A DNA stretch of 64,000 bases from Silicimonas sp. (lineage in GTDB: Bacteria > Pseudomonadota > Alphaproteobacteria > Rhodobacterales > Rhodobacteraceae): assembly GCA_022826205.1 (NCBI GenBank), contig JAJDVJ010000193.1:26516-90515 (forward strand), in the 5' to 3' direction. Below the pieces are notes generated by a model. That model worked only from the letters and a program-made list of their open reading frames with translations. It was not told the origin of the DNA and made no database searches. Numbering within the stretch: position 1 is the stretch's first letter; each line of letters begins with the position of its first letter. Of the stretch, positions 17,385 through 28,880 are shown in pieces. The translations under genes were made by a program, and so were the position numbers.

Positions 17385-17738
17385 ATGCAATTTGTCAAAA
17401 TCACCTCTGTTGTGGTACTGACCTTGTCCATTTCTGGCTGCGGGGCAGGCGGCGAGATCAGCGAGTTTTTGGGTTTCGACAGACCGGAGGCTGGCCTGCC
17501 GTTTCGTGCAAGCCTCTCGCGAGCGGAGGAACCTCGCAGCTTCAACGTCAGCGTGACTGCCAGCGAAGCAACGGTGGACGAAGTGCGGGAGTCTGCACGA
17601 ATGCCAGCGACGCGGCACTGCCTTGAAACCTACGGCGGTTCGGATGTGGATTGGGTGACGGACCCTGCCTCGGGAGACTGGGCATTTGCGCGTGACGGCG
17701 AATTCATGGTGTTTTCGGGACGCTGCATTGTCCGCTGA
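17385..17738 (+). CDS. Small putative lipoprotein
   Basis: 117 residues from ATG 17385 (AAGGA upstream). The N-terminus MQFVKITSVVVLTLSISGC is a lipoprotein signal with lipobox ISGC and lipidated Cys19, giving an envelope location. The mature part has two further cysteines (HCLE, GRCIVR) and a tryptophan-rich WVTDPASGDWAF stretch. No known domain is recognised. It stands alone between two intergenic stretches, so no operon context helps. Confidence 0.6.
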   Translation: MQFVKITSVVVLTLSISGCGAGGEISEFLGFDRPEAGLPFRASLSRAEEPRSFNVSVTASEATVDEVRESARMPATRHCLETYGGSDVDWVTDPASGDWAFARDGEFMVFSGRCIVR

Positions 17739-18308
17739 TCGCCGCGCCGGTTCGAGTCAGGCTGCTCAATTTCAATTCAAACGGAACGGATCCCTTGTTC
17801 ATGTGTCGAATTGCAGAGCGTATGCAGGCATTCTTCAAGGTGACTTATTGATCCGTGCCTTTGCTGCGGGGAAGTGGATTTGGCATTTCCTTGTGCATGC
17901 GGATTGTGCCGCGACCAATCAAGGCCGACGACATGGCGCGATCGTTGAACTTTTTTGAATTGAGTTCGCCTTGGCACGCAATCGCATCGATCTCTTCAAG
18001 CGTGAGCATCGTCCGAGCAGAAAGTAGGTTTGGCCGCAAGCAAAACAATGACCGAAATTTGTTAGCATCCATAGATTGCAGTCCTCCAAGCTTTTGGGCT
18101 GTTCGGCGCTCTCACTTTCGGTTTTGCTGCCAAGGAAACAATTGGCACCAATGCGGAGGTCCTTTCCGAACCGGGCTTTCCGCCACCGCTGTCGCGTGGT
18201 TTCTTTTGTCTAAGCCGCTCAGTCGGCGCGCAGGCTCACAACTGGAAACTGATGCAAAGGGGGCGGTGCCAACAAGCGATTTGCTTGAGTGTGCAGAATG
18301 GGACGTAA
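17739..18308. other. Intergenic region without a recognisable gene
   Basis: 570 bp. Short frames occur on both strands (for example 17845-18072 minus and 17855-18316 plus), but they lack start signals and recognisable domains. The promoter of the Gfo/Idh/MocA gene presumably lies at the right end. Confidence 0.45.
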
Positions 18309-19490
18309 ATGAGTGATTCCATGAAATCCTGCCGGGTCGGACTGATCGGCACAGGCCGGATCAGTGACGTCTACTTAAGGAACTGTGCGGAATTCAATGT
18401 GCTGGATATCGTGTCGTGCGGCAGTCTTGACATGGACGAAAGCAGGGCAAAGGCTGCCAGTTTTGGCGTACCTCGCGTCGCCATGCCGGAAGAGATCATT
18501 GCCGACCCGGAGGTGGATGCAATTCTGAACCTCACGGTTCCGGCGGCCCATGCAGAGATCAGCCTTGCGGCCCTTGAGGCAGGAAAGCACGTCTATTCCG
18601 AAAAGCCCTTCGTTACGGACCTGACAGACGGCCAACGCATCCTTGATCTGGCGGCCTGCAAGGGCCTGTTGGTCGGAAATGCGCCGGACACTTTCCTAGG
18701 CGGACGCTGGCAAACCGTGCGAAAGCTTCTGGACAGAGGCGTGATCGGGGAACCGACTGGCATATCTGCATTTGTGCCGACACACGGTGTCGAGCGTCAT
18801 CATCCGAACCCGGACTTCTACTATGCCAAGGGCGGTGGGCCATTGCTGGACCTGGGTCCCTATTATCTGGCTGCGATGGTCTTTTGCCTGGGGCCAATCA
18901 GGCGGGTCGCAGGCATGGCGCGCAAGACCTTTTCCGAGCGCATGATCGAGAATGGTCCTCGGAATGGCGAGATGATGCCAGTGGAAGTCGACACCCATTG
19001 CCTTAGCATGTTTGAGTTCGAAAGCGGTGTGATCGGGCAGATGATGGTGAGTTTCGACGTTTGGGAGAGTGAGACCCCGCGCCTGGAAGTCTATGGAACG
19101 GACGGCACGATCTGCATTCCTGATCCTGATCCCGGCGACGGGGCGAACGTCTTTCAAGGACCTGTCTGGATTCGCACCCGTGAGACGTCGCGTTGGACGA
19201 TGCGGCCTCGGCCCAAGGCACCGGTTGACTGGGAAGTGGCCGAGAACACGCACGGCCTGAATTTCGACGCACGAGGTGTCGGACTTGCCGAACTTGCTCA
19301 GGCCGTATCGGACCGGCGCGAGCCGCGAGCCAGCGGGGCGCTTGGCCTCCACCTTTGCGAGGTCATGCAAGGCATGCTCGCAAGTCCAGGGTTGGGCCGC
19401 TTTGTTGCCATTGAAAGTACGTGCGTCCGACCTGCCATGCTGCCGGAAACCGCTGAAACCGGACAGAATGTCGACCTGGGCGTCCCTTGA
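18309..19490 (+). CDS. Gfo/Idh/MocA family oxidoreductase
   Basis: 393-residue NAD(P)-dependent sugar or cyclitol dehydrogenase. An N-terminal Rossmann motif LIGTGRIS is at 12-19, the family signature YSEKPF is near residues 97-102, and a C-terminal beta-sheet domain follows (GGGPLLDLGPYYL, then the sheet region). Substrates in this family include glucose derivatives, inositols and N-acetyl sugars. It is monocistronic here, about 390 bp before the desaturase gene. Its substrate cannot be inferred. Confidence 0.86.
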   Translation: MSDSMKSCRVGLIGTGRISDVYLRNCAEFNVLDIVSCGSLDMDESRAKAASFGVPRVAMPEEIIADPEVDAILNLTVPAAHAEISLAALEAGKHVYSEKPFVTDLTDGQRILDLAACKGLLVGNAPDTFLGGRWQTVRKLLDRGVIGEPTGISAFVPTHGVERHHPNPDFYYAKGGGPLLDLGPYYLAAMVFCLGPIRRVAGMARKTFSERMIENGPRNGEMMPVEVDTHCLSMFEFESGVIGQMMVSFDVWESETPRLEVYGTDGTICIPDPDPGDGANVFQGPVWIRTRETSRWTMRPRPKAPVDWEVAENTHGLNFDARGVGLAELAQAVSDRREPRASGALGLHLCEVMQGMLASPGLGRFVAIESTCVRPAMLPETAETGQNVDLGVP

Positions 19491-19878
19491 CAGTCCGGGA
19501 AGTGCCCACGCTACAGCGAAGACGGCGTACCGTCGCTCGCCGGCCGATGTAGAACCAAATTCCAGACACTTGACAGCCCCGGCGTACACGCGCAACTCGC
19601 TGGTGGCAGTGCCCAAGGTGGTGTCCGGCGTACGCCCGGAGAGCGTGATCGGTCGGTTCCCGCTGTCTGGGGACACGAGGCCAGCCAAGAATTTCCGATG
19701 GAAATTGCCGACGCAGACAGCCGGTCGCAGAATCGTTCAACGAGAACGGTCAGCCTTGAAATCCTCGCCAATTCTTAGCAATTTCTGTTGGCCGGACAAA
19801 GATATGTCCTCAGGTTTCGGCCTGATGTCGTGTATGCAGTCGAAAAGAATGTTGCGGCTGCGACCAAGAGGGAAAGGC
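19491..19878. other. Intergenic region upstream of desaturase
   Basis: 388 bp; an open frame in phase with the desaturase runs back to 19276 but overlaps the previous gene and has no credible start. Nothing else is recognised. It probably contains the desaturase promoter. Confidence 0.45.
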
Positions 19879-21024
19879 ATGTCATTCCAACCGCTCTCTG
19901 AAGTCAGGGACACACTGAACATTCAATGGTACCGCTCAAAGATGCCGCCGGCTCGATTTCGCGAGTTGTCCAAGCGTAGTGACCGGAAAGGCTGGATCCA
20001 GGCCGGCGGTCATTTTGGCCTGTTCTGCATAACGGGGACAGCGGCTTATCTGACTTGGGCGCAAGGCCTTTGGGTCCTGTTTTTGGTGGCGCTCTTCGCC
20101 CATGGAACGATCGCGTCGTTCTTCCGTGGCACCGCAGTGCATGAACTCGGCCACGGGACGGTGTTTCAGACCAAATGGCTCAACAGCTTCTTCCTCTACT
20201 TGTTCAGCATGATCAGTTGGTGGAACCCGCTCGACTATGCGGCCAGCCACACGTATCACCACCGCTACACCCTGCACCCGGAGGGAGACCGGGAGGTCCT
20301 GCTGCCTGTGCATCCGAACGTGGGGCGCACGTTTCTCCTGCAGATGTTCACCGTCAATTTGCTGACCCAACCGGGGCGCACCTTCGGCAAGGGCGGGATA
20401 CTTTCGACGATCTGGCTCACGATCCTGGATGCGATTGGCAAAAATGGCTCGACCGACATTCCCGCCAACGAATGGCTTGAGGCTTTGCACAATGACCAAC
20501 CTGCCCAACATAGAAGTTCAATGCGATGGTGTCGCGTTCAACTGGCGTTCCATGCGGCGGTGCTGGTCGTGGCGATCGGAACCGGTCTCTGGGTCCTGCC
20601 GCTAATTGTCACAATTCCCAGTTTCATCGCCAACTGGCTGAGCTATGCTGTGGGCTTGACGCAGCATTGCGGCCTTATGGAGGGCACGACGGACTTTCGA
20701 AAGAGCACTCGGTCCATCCGATTGCCGAAGTTTGTCGAGTTCCTCTACTGGCGCATGAACTGGCATATCGAGCATCACATGTATGCAGGCATTCCATGCT
20801 ACAATCTGTCCGCCTTAGCCGCAGAAATCAGGGACGACTTGCCTGAACCGCGCAGCCTGGTAGGGGCATGGCGCGAAATGCTCGATACATGGGAACGTCA
20901 AAAAACAGACCCCGGCTACGCCTTCGACACGCCATTGCCGGCGACTGCCAAGACAGCGGTACGACGGACTGCGGACATCGAGGAGACCTCGATAGGTGAC
21001 TTGGCACCCAAAGGGCTCGCGTGA
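19879..21024 (+). CDS. Membrane fatty acid desaturase
   Basis: 381-residue membrane di-iron desaturase (PF00487). Its three histidine boxes are HELGH at 88-92, HTYHH at 124-128 and HIEHH at 296-300, with QHCGLM before the last box. Four hydrophobic segments flank them. ATG 19879 is favoured because GAGGGAAAG precedes it. The enzyme would introduce a double bond or hydroxyl into an acyl or related lipid in the inner membrane using a ferredoxin- or cytochrome-type donor. It lies just upstream of the split nuo block and may have arrived with the DNA that separates it from nuoA-F. Confidence 0.85.
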   Translation: MSFQPLSEVRDTLNIQWYRSKMPPARFRELSKRSDRKGWIQAGGHFGLFCITGTAAYLTWAQGLWVLFLVALFAHGTIASFFRGTAVHELGHGTVFQTKWLNSFFLYLFSMISWWNPLDYAASHTYHHRYTLHPEGDREVLLPVHPNVGRTFLLQMFTVNLLTQPGRTFGKGGILSTIWLTILDAIGKNGSTDIPANEWLEALHNDQPAQHRSSMRWCRVQLAFHAAVLVVAIGTGLWVLPLIVTIPSFIANWLSYAVGLTQHCGLMEGTTDFRKSTRSIRLPKFVEFLYWRMNWHIEHHMYAGIPCYNLSALAAEIRDDLPEPRSLVGAWREMLDTWERQKTDPGYAFDTPLPATAKTAVRRTADIEETSIGDLAPKGLA

Positions 21025-21224
21025 GAGCGTCAGTTAACCAGGAACCAGGAGAAGCTGTTCGAAACGCACCCCGACCGGGATGCGGGGCTCTTGCATTTCA
21101 ACTCTGTCGCTGCGGTGCATTGGGGAATTTCTCTCCGTCCTCTCGCCAAATCGGACATTGACGACTATCTTCCTTGGATCGGGCGGCAACCTCGCCCGGT
21201 GCGATGCGTGAGCGAACAGGCAGA

Positions 21225-21623
21225 ATGCTGAGAGTCTTGGGGATCTTCCTGCTGATTGGTGTCGCCAACCCGTCCTTGGCGCGTCAGCCTCTTCACGAGA
21301 TTCCGCCCGTCGTGCAAGCGTTCTATTCACTTGGCCTGGCGGACGAAGTGCGCAAGAACTGCAGCGCGATTGACGCACGGATGTTCCGTGCATGGAGATT
21401 CCTGAATTCAATCGAACGCTATGCCCGGAATCTGGGATACTCGGACACGGAGATCGATGAATTCGTCAAGAACAAGGCGGAAAAGGAGAGGCTCAGGGCG
21501 CGAATCCGTGCAGATCTTGCGAAGCGGGGTGCGACGCCAAGGACGCCGGAAGGCTATTGCACTGTGGGCCACGAAGAAATAGCCAAGGGTAGCGTTGCAG
21601 GACGGCTTCTGCGCGCCAAGTAA
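21225..21623 (+). CDS. DUF5333-like exported protein upstream of nuoG
   Basis: 132 residues from ATG 21225; ATG 21204 is an alternative. An N-terminal signal ([19 protein letters not shown]) is followed by a helical, charged mature part with Cys in [17 protein letters not shown] and EGYCTVG. Sequence and place directly before nuoG match the small DUF5333-type proteins found in Rhodobacteraceae nuo operons, as far as I recall. Its function is unknown; an accessory role for complex I is possible. It is the first gene of the nuo block here, 44 bp before nuoG. Confidence 0.65.
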   Translation: MLRVLGIFLLIGVANPSLARQPLHEIPPVVQAFYSLGLADEVRKNCSAIDARMFRAWRFLNSIERYARNLGYSDTEIDEFVKNKAEKERLRARIRADLAKRGATPRTPEGYCTVGHEEIAKGSVAGRLLRAK

Positions 21624-21667
21624 CGTCTGCCAGTCATGGGCGGCGGAACCCTGAGGAACCGGAGCTC

Positions 21668-23698
21668 ATGTCCGAACCCAGAAAGCTCATCATCAATGAC
21701 ACGGAGATCGAGGTCGATTCGGACCTGACGATCATCCAGGCCTGCGAACAGGCGGGGGTCGAGATCCCGCGCTTCTGTTATCACGAGCGGCTTTCGATCG
21801 CTGGAAATTGCCGGATGTGCCTCGTCGAGGTCGTGGGCGGGCCGCCAAAGCCGGCGGCATCTTGCGCGATGCAGGTTCGTGACTTGCGGCCGGGCCCGGA
21901 AGGGCAGCCGCCGATCGTGCGGACAAACAGTCCGATGGTAAAGGAGGCCCGTGAGGGCGTCATGGAGTTCCTGTTGATCAATCATCCGCTTGACTGCCCG
22001 ATCTGTGATCAGGGCGGAGAGTGTGACCTGCAGGACCAGGCGATGGCCTACGGGGTCGACTTTTCGCGTTTCCGCGAACCGAAACGTGCCGTCCAGGACC
22101 TGGATCTGGGGCCGCTGGTCGGGACGGCAATGACCCGCTGCATTTCCTGTACGCGCTGCGTACGGTTCATAACGGAAGTGGCGGGTGTTCCTGAGCTTGG
22201 ACAGACAGGGCGCGGTGAAGACGCGGAGATCACGAGCTACCTCGGCCAGACGCTCGACAGCGAGTTGCAAGGGAACATCGTCGATCTTTGCCCTGTGGGT
22301 GCACTGACCAGCAAGCCTTATGCCTTCACCGCTCGACCTTGGGAACTGACCAGGACGGAATCAGTGGACGTGATGGATGCGCTTGGGTCAAACATTCGCG
22401 TGGATGCCAAGGGACGCGAGGTCATGCGGATCCTGCCCCGCAACCATGACGGCGTGAACGAGGAGTGGCTGTCTGACAGGTCACGGTATGCTTGGGATGG
22501 CCTGCGGCGACAAAGGCTCGACAAGCCGTATCTCCGTCGTGAGGGCAAGCTCGTCCCGGTAGATTGGGACGAAGCACTGTCCGCCGCTGCGGAGGCGCTC
22601 CAGGAGACGGGCAAGGTGGCTGGGCTTGTAGGCGATCTGGCTTCTGTAGAGGTCGTTTTTGCGCTTAAGGAACTGCTCGAAGGGCAGGGTGGGACCGTCG
22701 AGTGCCGGACCGACGGGGCAGACTTGCCTGCGGACAATCGCTCGGCCTACGTGGGCACGGCGCGGATCGAGGATGTCGAGGGTGCTGAAGCCATCATGCT
22801 GATCGGTACCAATCCGCGTGCCGAGGCGCCGGTGCTGAATGCGCGCATTCGCAAGGCATGGACGCGCGGGGCACGGATTGGCCTCGTGGGAGACGCTGTG
22901 GACCTGACATACGAGTATGCCCATCTTGGCTCCGGCAACGACGCGCTCTGCAAGCTCTTTGACATGAATCCCGACCACGCGCACGGAAAGGACACGATTG
23001 TCATCATCGGCATGGGTGCGTTGGTCGGCTCGGGCGGAGCGTGCGCGCTCCGCGACGCGATGCGATATGCCGAAGCCACCGGATCAAAATTCCTGGTGCT
23101 GCATACGGCAGCGTCCCGCGTTGGTGCTCTGGATGTCGGCGCCGTCGTCGATGGCGGAGTGAACGCCGCACTCGAAGACACGTCAGTTGTCTTCAGCCTG
23201 GGTGCCGACGAGGTCGACATTCCGAAAGGGCCGACCGTCATCTATCAGGGCAGTCACGGGGACCGGGGGGCGCACCGGGCAGACATCATTCTGCCAGCGG
23301 CAGCGTGGACGGAAGAGAACGGGCTCTTTGTCAATACGGAGGGCCGTCCGCAGCTTGCCATGATGGCCGGGTTCCCGCCGGGAGAAGCAAAGGAAAACTG
23401 GGCGATCCTGCGCGCGCTGTCGGCGGAACTAGGCGCGACTCTGCCCTATGACACCCTTGCGGCACTGCGGCAGCGGCTGATCAAGGAAGTGCCGCATCTG
23501 AAAGGAATCGACCAAGTGCCTGAGAACGAGTGGCAGATCGCCAAGGCGAACGGCAATGAGGGCGAAACGCAGAAGGAATTCAGGTCGGCGGTTGTCGATC
23601 ACTACCTGGTCAATCCGGTATTGCGCGCGTCCCCGTTGATGGGTGATCTGCAGGCGCGTGCACGTGCAAGGACGGCAGGAAGGCTGGCGGCCGAGTAG
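21668..23698 (+). CDS. nuoG: NADH-quinone oxidoreductase subunit G
   Basis: 676-residue peripheral-arm subunit of complex I carrying Fe-S clusters. Visible ligands are [15 protein letters not shown] (N1b), [14 protein letters not shown] (N5, His-ligated) and [10 protein letters not shown] with a later DLCPVGAL (N4). The C-terminal molybdopterin-oxidoreductase-like domain follows. Length is typical of alphaproteobacteria. It is the first nuo gene in the window. It is followed by a 108-bp gap to nuoH rather than the tight overlaps seen further on, and nuoA-F do not precede it. Confidence 0.95.
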   Translation: MSEPRKLIINDTEIEVDSDLTIIQACEQAGVEIPRFCYHERLSIAGNCRMCLVEVVGGPPKPAASCAMQVRDLRPGPEGQPPIVRTNSPMVKEAREGVMEFLLINHPLDCPICDQGGECDLQDQAMAYGVDFSRFREPKRAVQDLDLGPLVGTAMTRCISCTRCVRFITEVAGVPELGQTGRGEDAEITSYLGQTLDSELQGNIVDLCPVGALTSKPYAFTARPWELTRTESVDVMDALGSNIRVDAKGREVMRILPRNHDGVNEEWLSDRSRYAWDGLRRQRLDKPYLRREGKLVPVDWDEALSAAAEALQETGKVAGLVGDLASVEVVFALKELLEGQGGTVECRTDGADLPADNRSAYVGTARIEDVEGAEAIMLIGTNPRAEAPVLNARIRKAWTRGARIGLVGDAVDLTYEYAHLGSGNDALCKLFDMNPDHAHGKDTIVIIGMGALVGSGGACALRDAMRYAEATGSKFLVLHTAASRVGALDVGAVVDGGVNAALEDTSVVFSLGADEVDIPKGPTVIYQGSHGDRGAHRADIILPAAAWTEENGLFVNTEGRPQLAMMAGFPPGEAKENWAILRALSAELGATLPYDTLAALRQRLIKEVPHLKGIDQVPENEWQIAKANGNEGETQKEFRSAVVDHYLVNPVLRASPLMGDLQARARARTAGRLAAE

Positions 23699-23699
23699 G

Positions 23700-23822
23700 G
23701 TGTCCGGACGTGACTGGCAGGTGACGTCAGGGGATGGCGCTTGCTGGCGAACAGGGATTAGAACGGCCCCGGAGCAAGGGCTCGAGACTGAGAGACAAGA
23801 CGTCAAATGGCTGAGTTCCTGA
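23700..23822 (+). CDS. Possible small ORF between nuoG and nuoH
   Basis: A GTG-started 40-codon frame begins 1 nt after the nuoG stop and ends inside nuoH, overlapping it by 16 bp. The sequence (start [13 protein letters not shown]) has no recognised motif. Only the position supports it, as a coupling ORF across the one wide gap in the nuo block. Confidence 0.2.
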   Translation: MSGRDWQVTSGDGACWRTGIRTAPEQGLETERQDVKWLSS

Positions 23823-24843
23823 CTACACCGCTGGGCACGCTTGTCATAGTGATCGTGCAGGTGCTGCTGATCGTGACCTTCGTGATGATCAGCCTCCTGT
23901 TCCTGGTCTACGGAGACAGGAAGATCTGGGCCGCCGTCCAGATGCGGCGCGGTCCCAACGTGGTCGGACCGTGGGGCATTTTGCAGTCGGTGGCGGATGC
24001 ATTCAAGTATGTCGTCAAGGAAGTCGTGATCCCTGCCGGTGCGGACCGGACTCTCTTCGTGCTTGCGCCGCTGATCTCGTTTGTCCTGGCCATCATGGCA
24101 TGGGCGGTGATCCCGTTCGACGACACGTGGGTCGTGGCGGACCTGAACATCGCGGTTCTGTACATCTTCGCCGTGTCGTCGCTGGAAGTTTATGGCGTGA
24201 TCATGGGTGGATGGGCGTCGAACTCGAAGTACCCGTTTCTCGGTTCCCTGCGCTCCGCGGCGCAGATGATCTCCTACGAAGTGTCAATTGGCCTGATCAT
24301 CATCGGAGTGATCCTCACCACCGGGTCCATGAACCTTGGCGACATCGTGCGCGCCCAGGACGGAAGCTACGGGATCTTCAGCTGGTACTGGCTGGCGCAC
24401 TTGCCGATGCTGGTCCTTTTCTTCGTAAGCGCTCTCGCAGAGACCAATCGTCCGCCCTTCGATCTGCCGGAGGCGGAATCCGAACTCGTGGCGGGGTACC
24501 AGGTCGAATACTCGTCCACGCCGTTTCTCCTGTTCATGGCCGGCGAATACATCACGATCTTCCTGATGTGCGCACTGACGTCACTGCTCTTCTTTGGCGG
24601 CTGGCTGAGTCCGGTGCCGTTCCTGCCTGACGGTGCGCCATGGATGGTTGCCAAGATGGCGGTCTTCTTCTTCATGTTCGCGATGGTGAAGGCCATCGTT
24701 CCACGCTACCGCTACGACCAGTTGATGCGGCTCGGATGGAAGGTCTTCCTGCCTCTGTCGTTGGCCTGGGTGGTAATTGTTGCTTTCCTGGCAAAGTTCG
24801 AGCTTCTCGGTGGCGCGTATGCCCGATGGGTGATGGGGGCTTG

Positions 24844-24844
<1 letters not shown>
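23807..24844 (+). CDS. nuoH: NADH-quinone oxidoreductase subunit H
   Basis: 345-residue membrane subunit at the quinone site of complex I with eight hydrophobic helices. The conserved NuoH block [16 protein letters not shown], rich in acidic residues used in proton coupling, is at about 215-230, and an N-terminal [19 protein letters not shown] motif is at 33-51. It shares its TGA with the ATG of a 19-codon ORF (TGATG at 24842-24846) that leads into nuoI. Confidence 0.96.
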
Positions 24845-25797
<953 letters not shown>

Positions 25798-25801
<4 letters not shown>

Positions 25802-26412
25802 CAGCCCAGGTGCTCGCCTTCTACCTCTTTGCAATTGCCTGCATTGCCGGAGGGGTCTTCACTGTCATTGCCCGGAACCCGGTTCATTCGGTGCTCTGGC
25901 TGATCCTGTCCTTTCTGTCGGCGGCTGGACTGTTCGTGCTTCTGGGCGCGGAATTCGTCGCCATGCTGCTGGTCATCGTCTATGTCGGTGCTGTGGCGGT
26001 GCTGTTCCTGTTCGTGGTCATGATGCTGGACGTGGACTTTGCCGAATTGAAGGCGGAAATGGCGCGGTACATGCCGCTGGCGCTCCTGATCGGCGTCGTG
26101 ATCCTGATGCAGCTTGGCATGGCCCTGGGGGTTTGGACCACTGCCGAGGGGGTGGTTCTTGCCGAGCGCCCGGATTCGGTTGCGGGTGGGGGGGAGCACA
26201 ACACGGACGCGCTCGGACGCATTCTCTATGACAAGTATTTCCTTCTGTTCCAGCTTGCTGGGCTGATCCTGCTGGTGGCCATGGTGGGCGCGATCGTGCT
26301 GACGCTGCGCCACCGTGAATACGTCAAGCGGCAGGACGTGGTTCAACAAATGCATCGGGATCCATCGGCGACAATCGAGCTGAAGGACGTAGAGCCGGGG
26401 CAGGGACTGTGA
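25798..26412 (+). CDS. nuoJ: NADH-quinone oxidoreductase subunit J
   Basis: 204-residue membrane subunit of complex I with five hydrophobic helices. The conserved [30 protein letters not shown] region is near 45-75. I start it at ATG 25798, which overlaps the preceding stop by 4 bp. Its TGA overlaps the ATG of a 20-codon ORF at 26412. Confidence 0.94.
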
Positions 26413-26474
26413 TGCCTGCTCTTGCCGACGCCGACATCCTCAGAGGCGGACTGCATGTTGCGAGGGACGAATGA
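26412..26474 (+). CDS. 20-codon bridging ORF between nuoJ and nuoK
   Basis: It starts [13 protein letters not shown] and ends VARDE. The ATG overlaps the nuoJ stop (TGATG) and its TGA overlaps the nuoK ATG (ATGA, 26471-26474). It mirrors the 19-codon ORF between nuoH and nuoI in size and overlap but is unrelated in sequence. Confidence 0.35.
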   Translation: MPALADADILRGGLHVARDE

Positions 26475-26776
26475 TCGGACTTGAACACTACCTAATCGTC
26501 GCGGCAGCGTTGTTCGTCACCGGGATCTTCGGCATTTTCCTGAACCGGAAGAACGTGATCATCCTCCTGATGTCCATCGAGCTCATGCTGCTTTCGGTCA
26601 ACATCAACCTGGTCGCGTTTTCGGCATATCAGGGCAATCTCACCGGGCAGGTCTTCACGCTCTTCGTCCTGACCGTTGCCGCGGCCGAGGCGGCCATCGG
26701 GCTCGCAATCCTCGTGTGCTTCTTCAGAAACCGCGGCACCATTGATGTCGAAGACGTCAACGTGATGAAGGGGTGA
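26471..26776 (+). CDS. nuoK: NADH-quinone oxidoreductase subunit K
   Basis: 101-residue three-helix membrane subunit. The conserved blocks [31 protein letters not shown] and [13 protein letters not shown] carry the proton-channel glutamates of NuoK. The ATG overlaps the stop of the preceding 20-codon ORF. It is followed 7 bp later by nuoL. Confidence 0.95.
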   Translation: MIGLEHYLIVAAALFVTGIFGIFLNRKNVIILLMSIELMLLSVNINLVAFSAYQGNLTGQVFTLFVLTVAAAEAAIGLAILVCFFRNRGTIDVEDVNVMKG

Positions 26777-26783
26777 ACGCGTG

Positions 26784-28877
26784 ATGGAAACGATCATCCT
26801 CTTTGCCCCGTTGATTGGCGCCCTGCTTTGCGGCTTCGGCTGGCGCATAATGGGCGAAACTGCCGCGCAATCGGTGTCGACGGCGCTTCTGTTCGTCGCG
26901 TGCGTGCTGAGCTGGATCGTGTTTCTTGGGTTTGACGGCGAGACCAGGTTCACGCATGTCCTGCCATGGATCGAAAGCGGTTCCCTCGCGACGGACTGGG
27001 CAATCAGGCTTGACCGGCTGACCGCGATCATGCTGGTGGTGATCACGACCGTCTCCGCGTTGGTGCATCTATACAGCTTCGGATACATGGCGCATGACGA
27101 GAACTTCGACGAAGAGAAGGAATCGTATCGCCCGCGCTTCTTCGCCTATCTCTCGTTCTTCACCTTCGCGATGCTGACCCTGGTGACGGCGGACAACCTG
27201 GCTCAGATGTTTTTTGGATGGGAAGGCGTGGGCCTCGCCTCCTACTTGCTGATCGGGTTCTACTTCCGGAAGCCGAGCGCCAATGCGGCGGCGATCAAGG
27301 CGTTCATCGTCAATCGTGTAGGAGATTTCGGGTTTGCGCTGGGCATCTTCGCGCTCTTCTTCATGGTCGACTCGATCAGCTTCACGGACATTTTCGCGGC
27401 CGCGCCGGACCTCGCGGAAAGGGAGGTGACGTTCCTTTGGACGACCTGGCCCGCGATCGAGCTTGTCTGCTTCCTTCTGTTCGTGGGGGCCATGGGCAAG
27501 TCGGCGCAATTCATCCTCCACACGTGGCTGCCGGATGCGATGGAGGGTCCAACCCCGGTGTCAGCATTGATTCACGCCGCGACGATGGTTACGGCGGGCG
27601 TCTTCCTTGTCTGCCGCATGTCTCCGCTGATGGAATTTGCCGACTGGACGCAGAGCTTCATCGTCTACATCGGCGCGATCACGGCGTTCTTCGCGGCGAC
27701 CGTGGGCCTTGTGCAGAACGACATCAAGCGCGTGATCGCCTATTCGACGTGTTCGCAGCTCGGCTACATGTTCGTCGCGGCCGGCGTCGGCGTATACAGC
27801 GTCGCGATGTTCCACCTGTTCACGCACGCCTTCTTCAAGGGGATGCTCTTTCTCGGGGCAGGCTCCGTCATTACCAGGATGCATCACGAGCAGGACATGC
27901 GGAACTACGGCGGTCTCAGGACCAAGATGCCCTACACGTTCTGGGCCATGATGATCGGGACGCTGGCGATAACTGGAGTCGGCATTCCGCTTACGGGGAT
28001 CGGGTTTGCGGGATTCCTCTCGAAGGATGCTGTGATCGAAAGCGCCTTCGCTGGCGGGACGGACGCCGCCGCGTTTGCTTTCGCGGCATTGGTGGTTGCC
28101 GCTGCGTTCACCAGCTTCTACAGCTGGCGTCTCCTCTTCATGACATTCTACGGCGAACCGAGGGGCGATATGCATGCACATGCGCATGTGCACGAGAGCC
28201 CTGCCAGCATGGTCGTGCCATTGGGCGTCCTCGCTCTGGGGGCGGTCTTTGCCGGGATGGTCTGGTACAAGCCGTTCTTCGGCAGCGAGCAAGGTGTCCA
28301 GGAATGGTTTGGAATCGCCAAGGGCGAGGAGCATGCCCAGGTCCTCATGATTGGAGCGGCTCATGCGGCCGATGAGCTGGATGACGCCGGCGGAGAGGAT
28401 CACGGCTCCGGCAAAGCCGCCATGCCTGGGCAAGGCGCGATCTACATGGCGCCAGACAATCACGTGCTGCACGACGCGCACTATGTCCCGGTTTGGGTGA
28501 AGCTCTCGCCATTCTTCGCGATGCTGATCGGATTCGCCCTGGCGTTCCTGTTCTATGTCCGACGGACCGACCTGCCCGCAAGACTCGCTGCGAACCAGGC
28601 CCCGCTCTACCAGTTCCTCCTGAACAAGTGGTATTTCGATGAGTTGTATGACCATGCCCTTGTCCGGCCGGCCAAGGCCATCGGCCGCTTTCTCTGGCGG
28701 CGAGGGGACCTTGGCGCGATCGACGGGATCCTGAACGGCGTCGCGATGGGTGTCGTGCCTTTCTTCACGCGGCTCGCGGGGCGGGCGCAGTCGGGATACA
28801 TCTTCACCTACGCTTTCTGGATGGTGCTTGGCATCCTCGTGTTCATCACGTGGATGACCATTGCAGGAGGGCGTTAG
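26784..28877 (+). CDS. nuoL: NADH-quinone oxidoreductase subunit L
   Basis: 697-residue antiporter-like membrane subunit of complex I from ATG 26784 (GTG 26781 directly precedes it). It has the conserved [40 protein letters not shown] and [17 protein letters not shown] segments and a long C-terminal amphipathic helix region. A His-rich loop ([10 protein letters not shown]) sits in the C-terminal third. It proton-pumps with NuoM and NuoN. Confidence 0.95.
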   Translation: METIILFAPLIGALLCGFGWRIMGETAAQSVSTALLFVACVLSWIVFLGFDGETRFTHVLPWIESGSLATDWAIRLDRLTAIMLVVITTVSALVHLYSFGYMAHDENFDEEKESYRPRFFAYLSFFTFAMLTLVTADNLAQMFFGWEGVGLASYLLIGFYFRKPSANAAAIKAFIVNRVGDFGFALGIFALFFMVDSISFTDIFAAAPDLAEREVTFLWTTWPAIELVCFLLFVGAMGKSAQFILHTWLPDAMEGPTPVSALIHAATMVTAGVFLVCRMSPLMEFADWTQSFIVYIGAITAFFAATVGLVQNDIKRVIAYSTCSQLGYMFVAAGVGVYSVAMFHLFTHAFFKGMLFLGAGSVITRMHHEQDMRNYGGLRTKMPYTFWAMMIGTLAITGVGIPLTGIGFAGFLSKDAVIESAFAGGTDAAAFAFAALVVAAAFTSFYSWRLLFMTFYGEPRGDMHAHAHVHESPASMVVPLGVLALGAVFAGMVWYKPFFGSEQGVQEWFGIAKGEEHAQVLMIGAAHAADELDDAGGEDHGSGKAAMPGQGAIYMAPDNHVLHDAHYVPVWVKLSPFFAMLIGFALAFLFYVRRTDLPARLAANQAPLYQFLLNKWYFDELYDHALVRPAKAIGRFLWRRGDLGAIDGILNGVAMGVVPFFTRLAGRAQSGYIFTYAFWMVLGILVFITWMTIAGGR

Positions 28878-28880
28878 ACA

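Noticed and set aside
17845..18072. 75-codon minus-strand frame
   Set aside because: Plausible helix near MLTLEEIDAIACQGEL but no start signal and no recognised family.
28173..28200. His-rich stretch in nuoL as possible metal-binding insertion
   Set aside because: Lies in the variable C-terminal loop of NuoL; such loops vary freely in the family.
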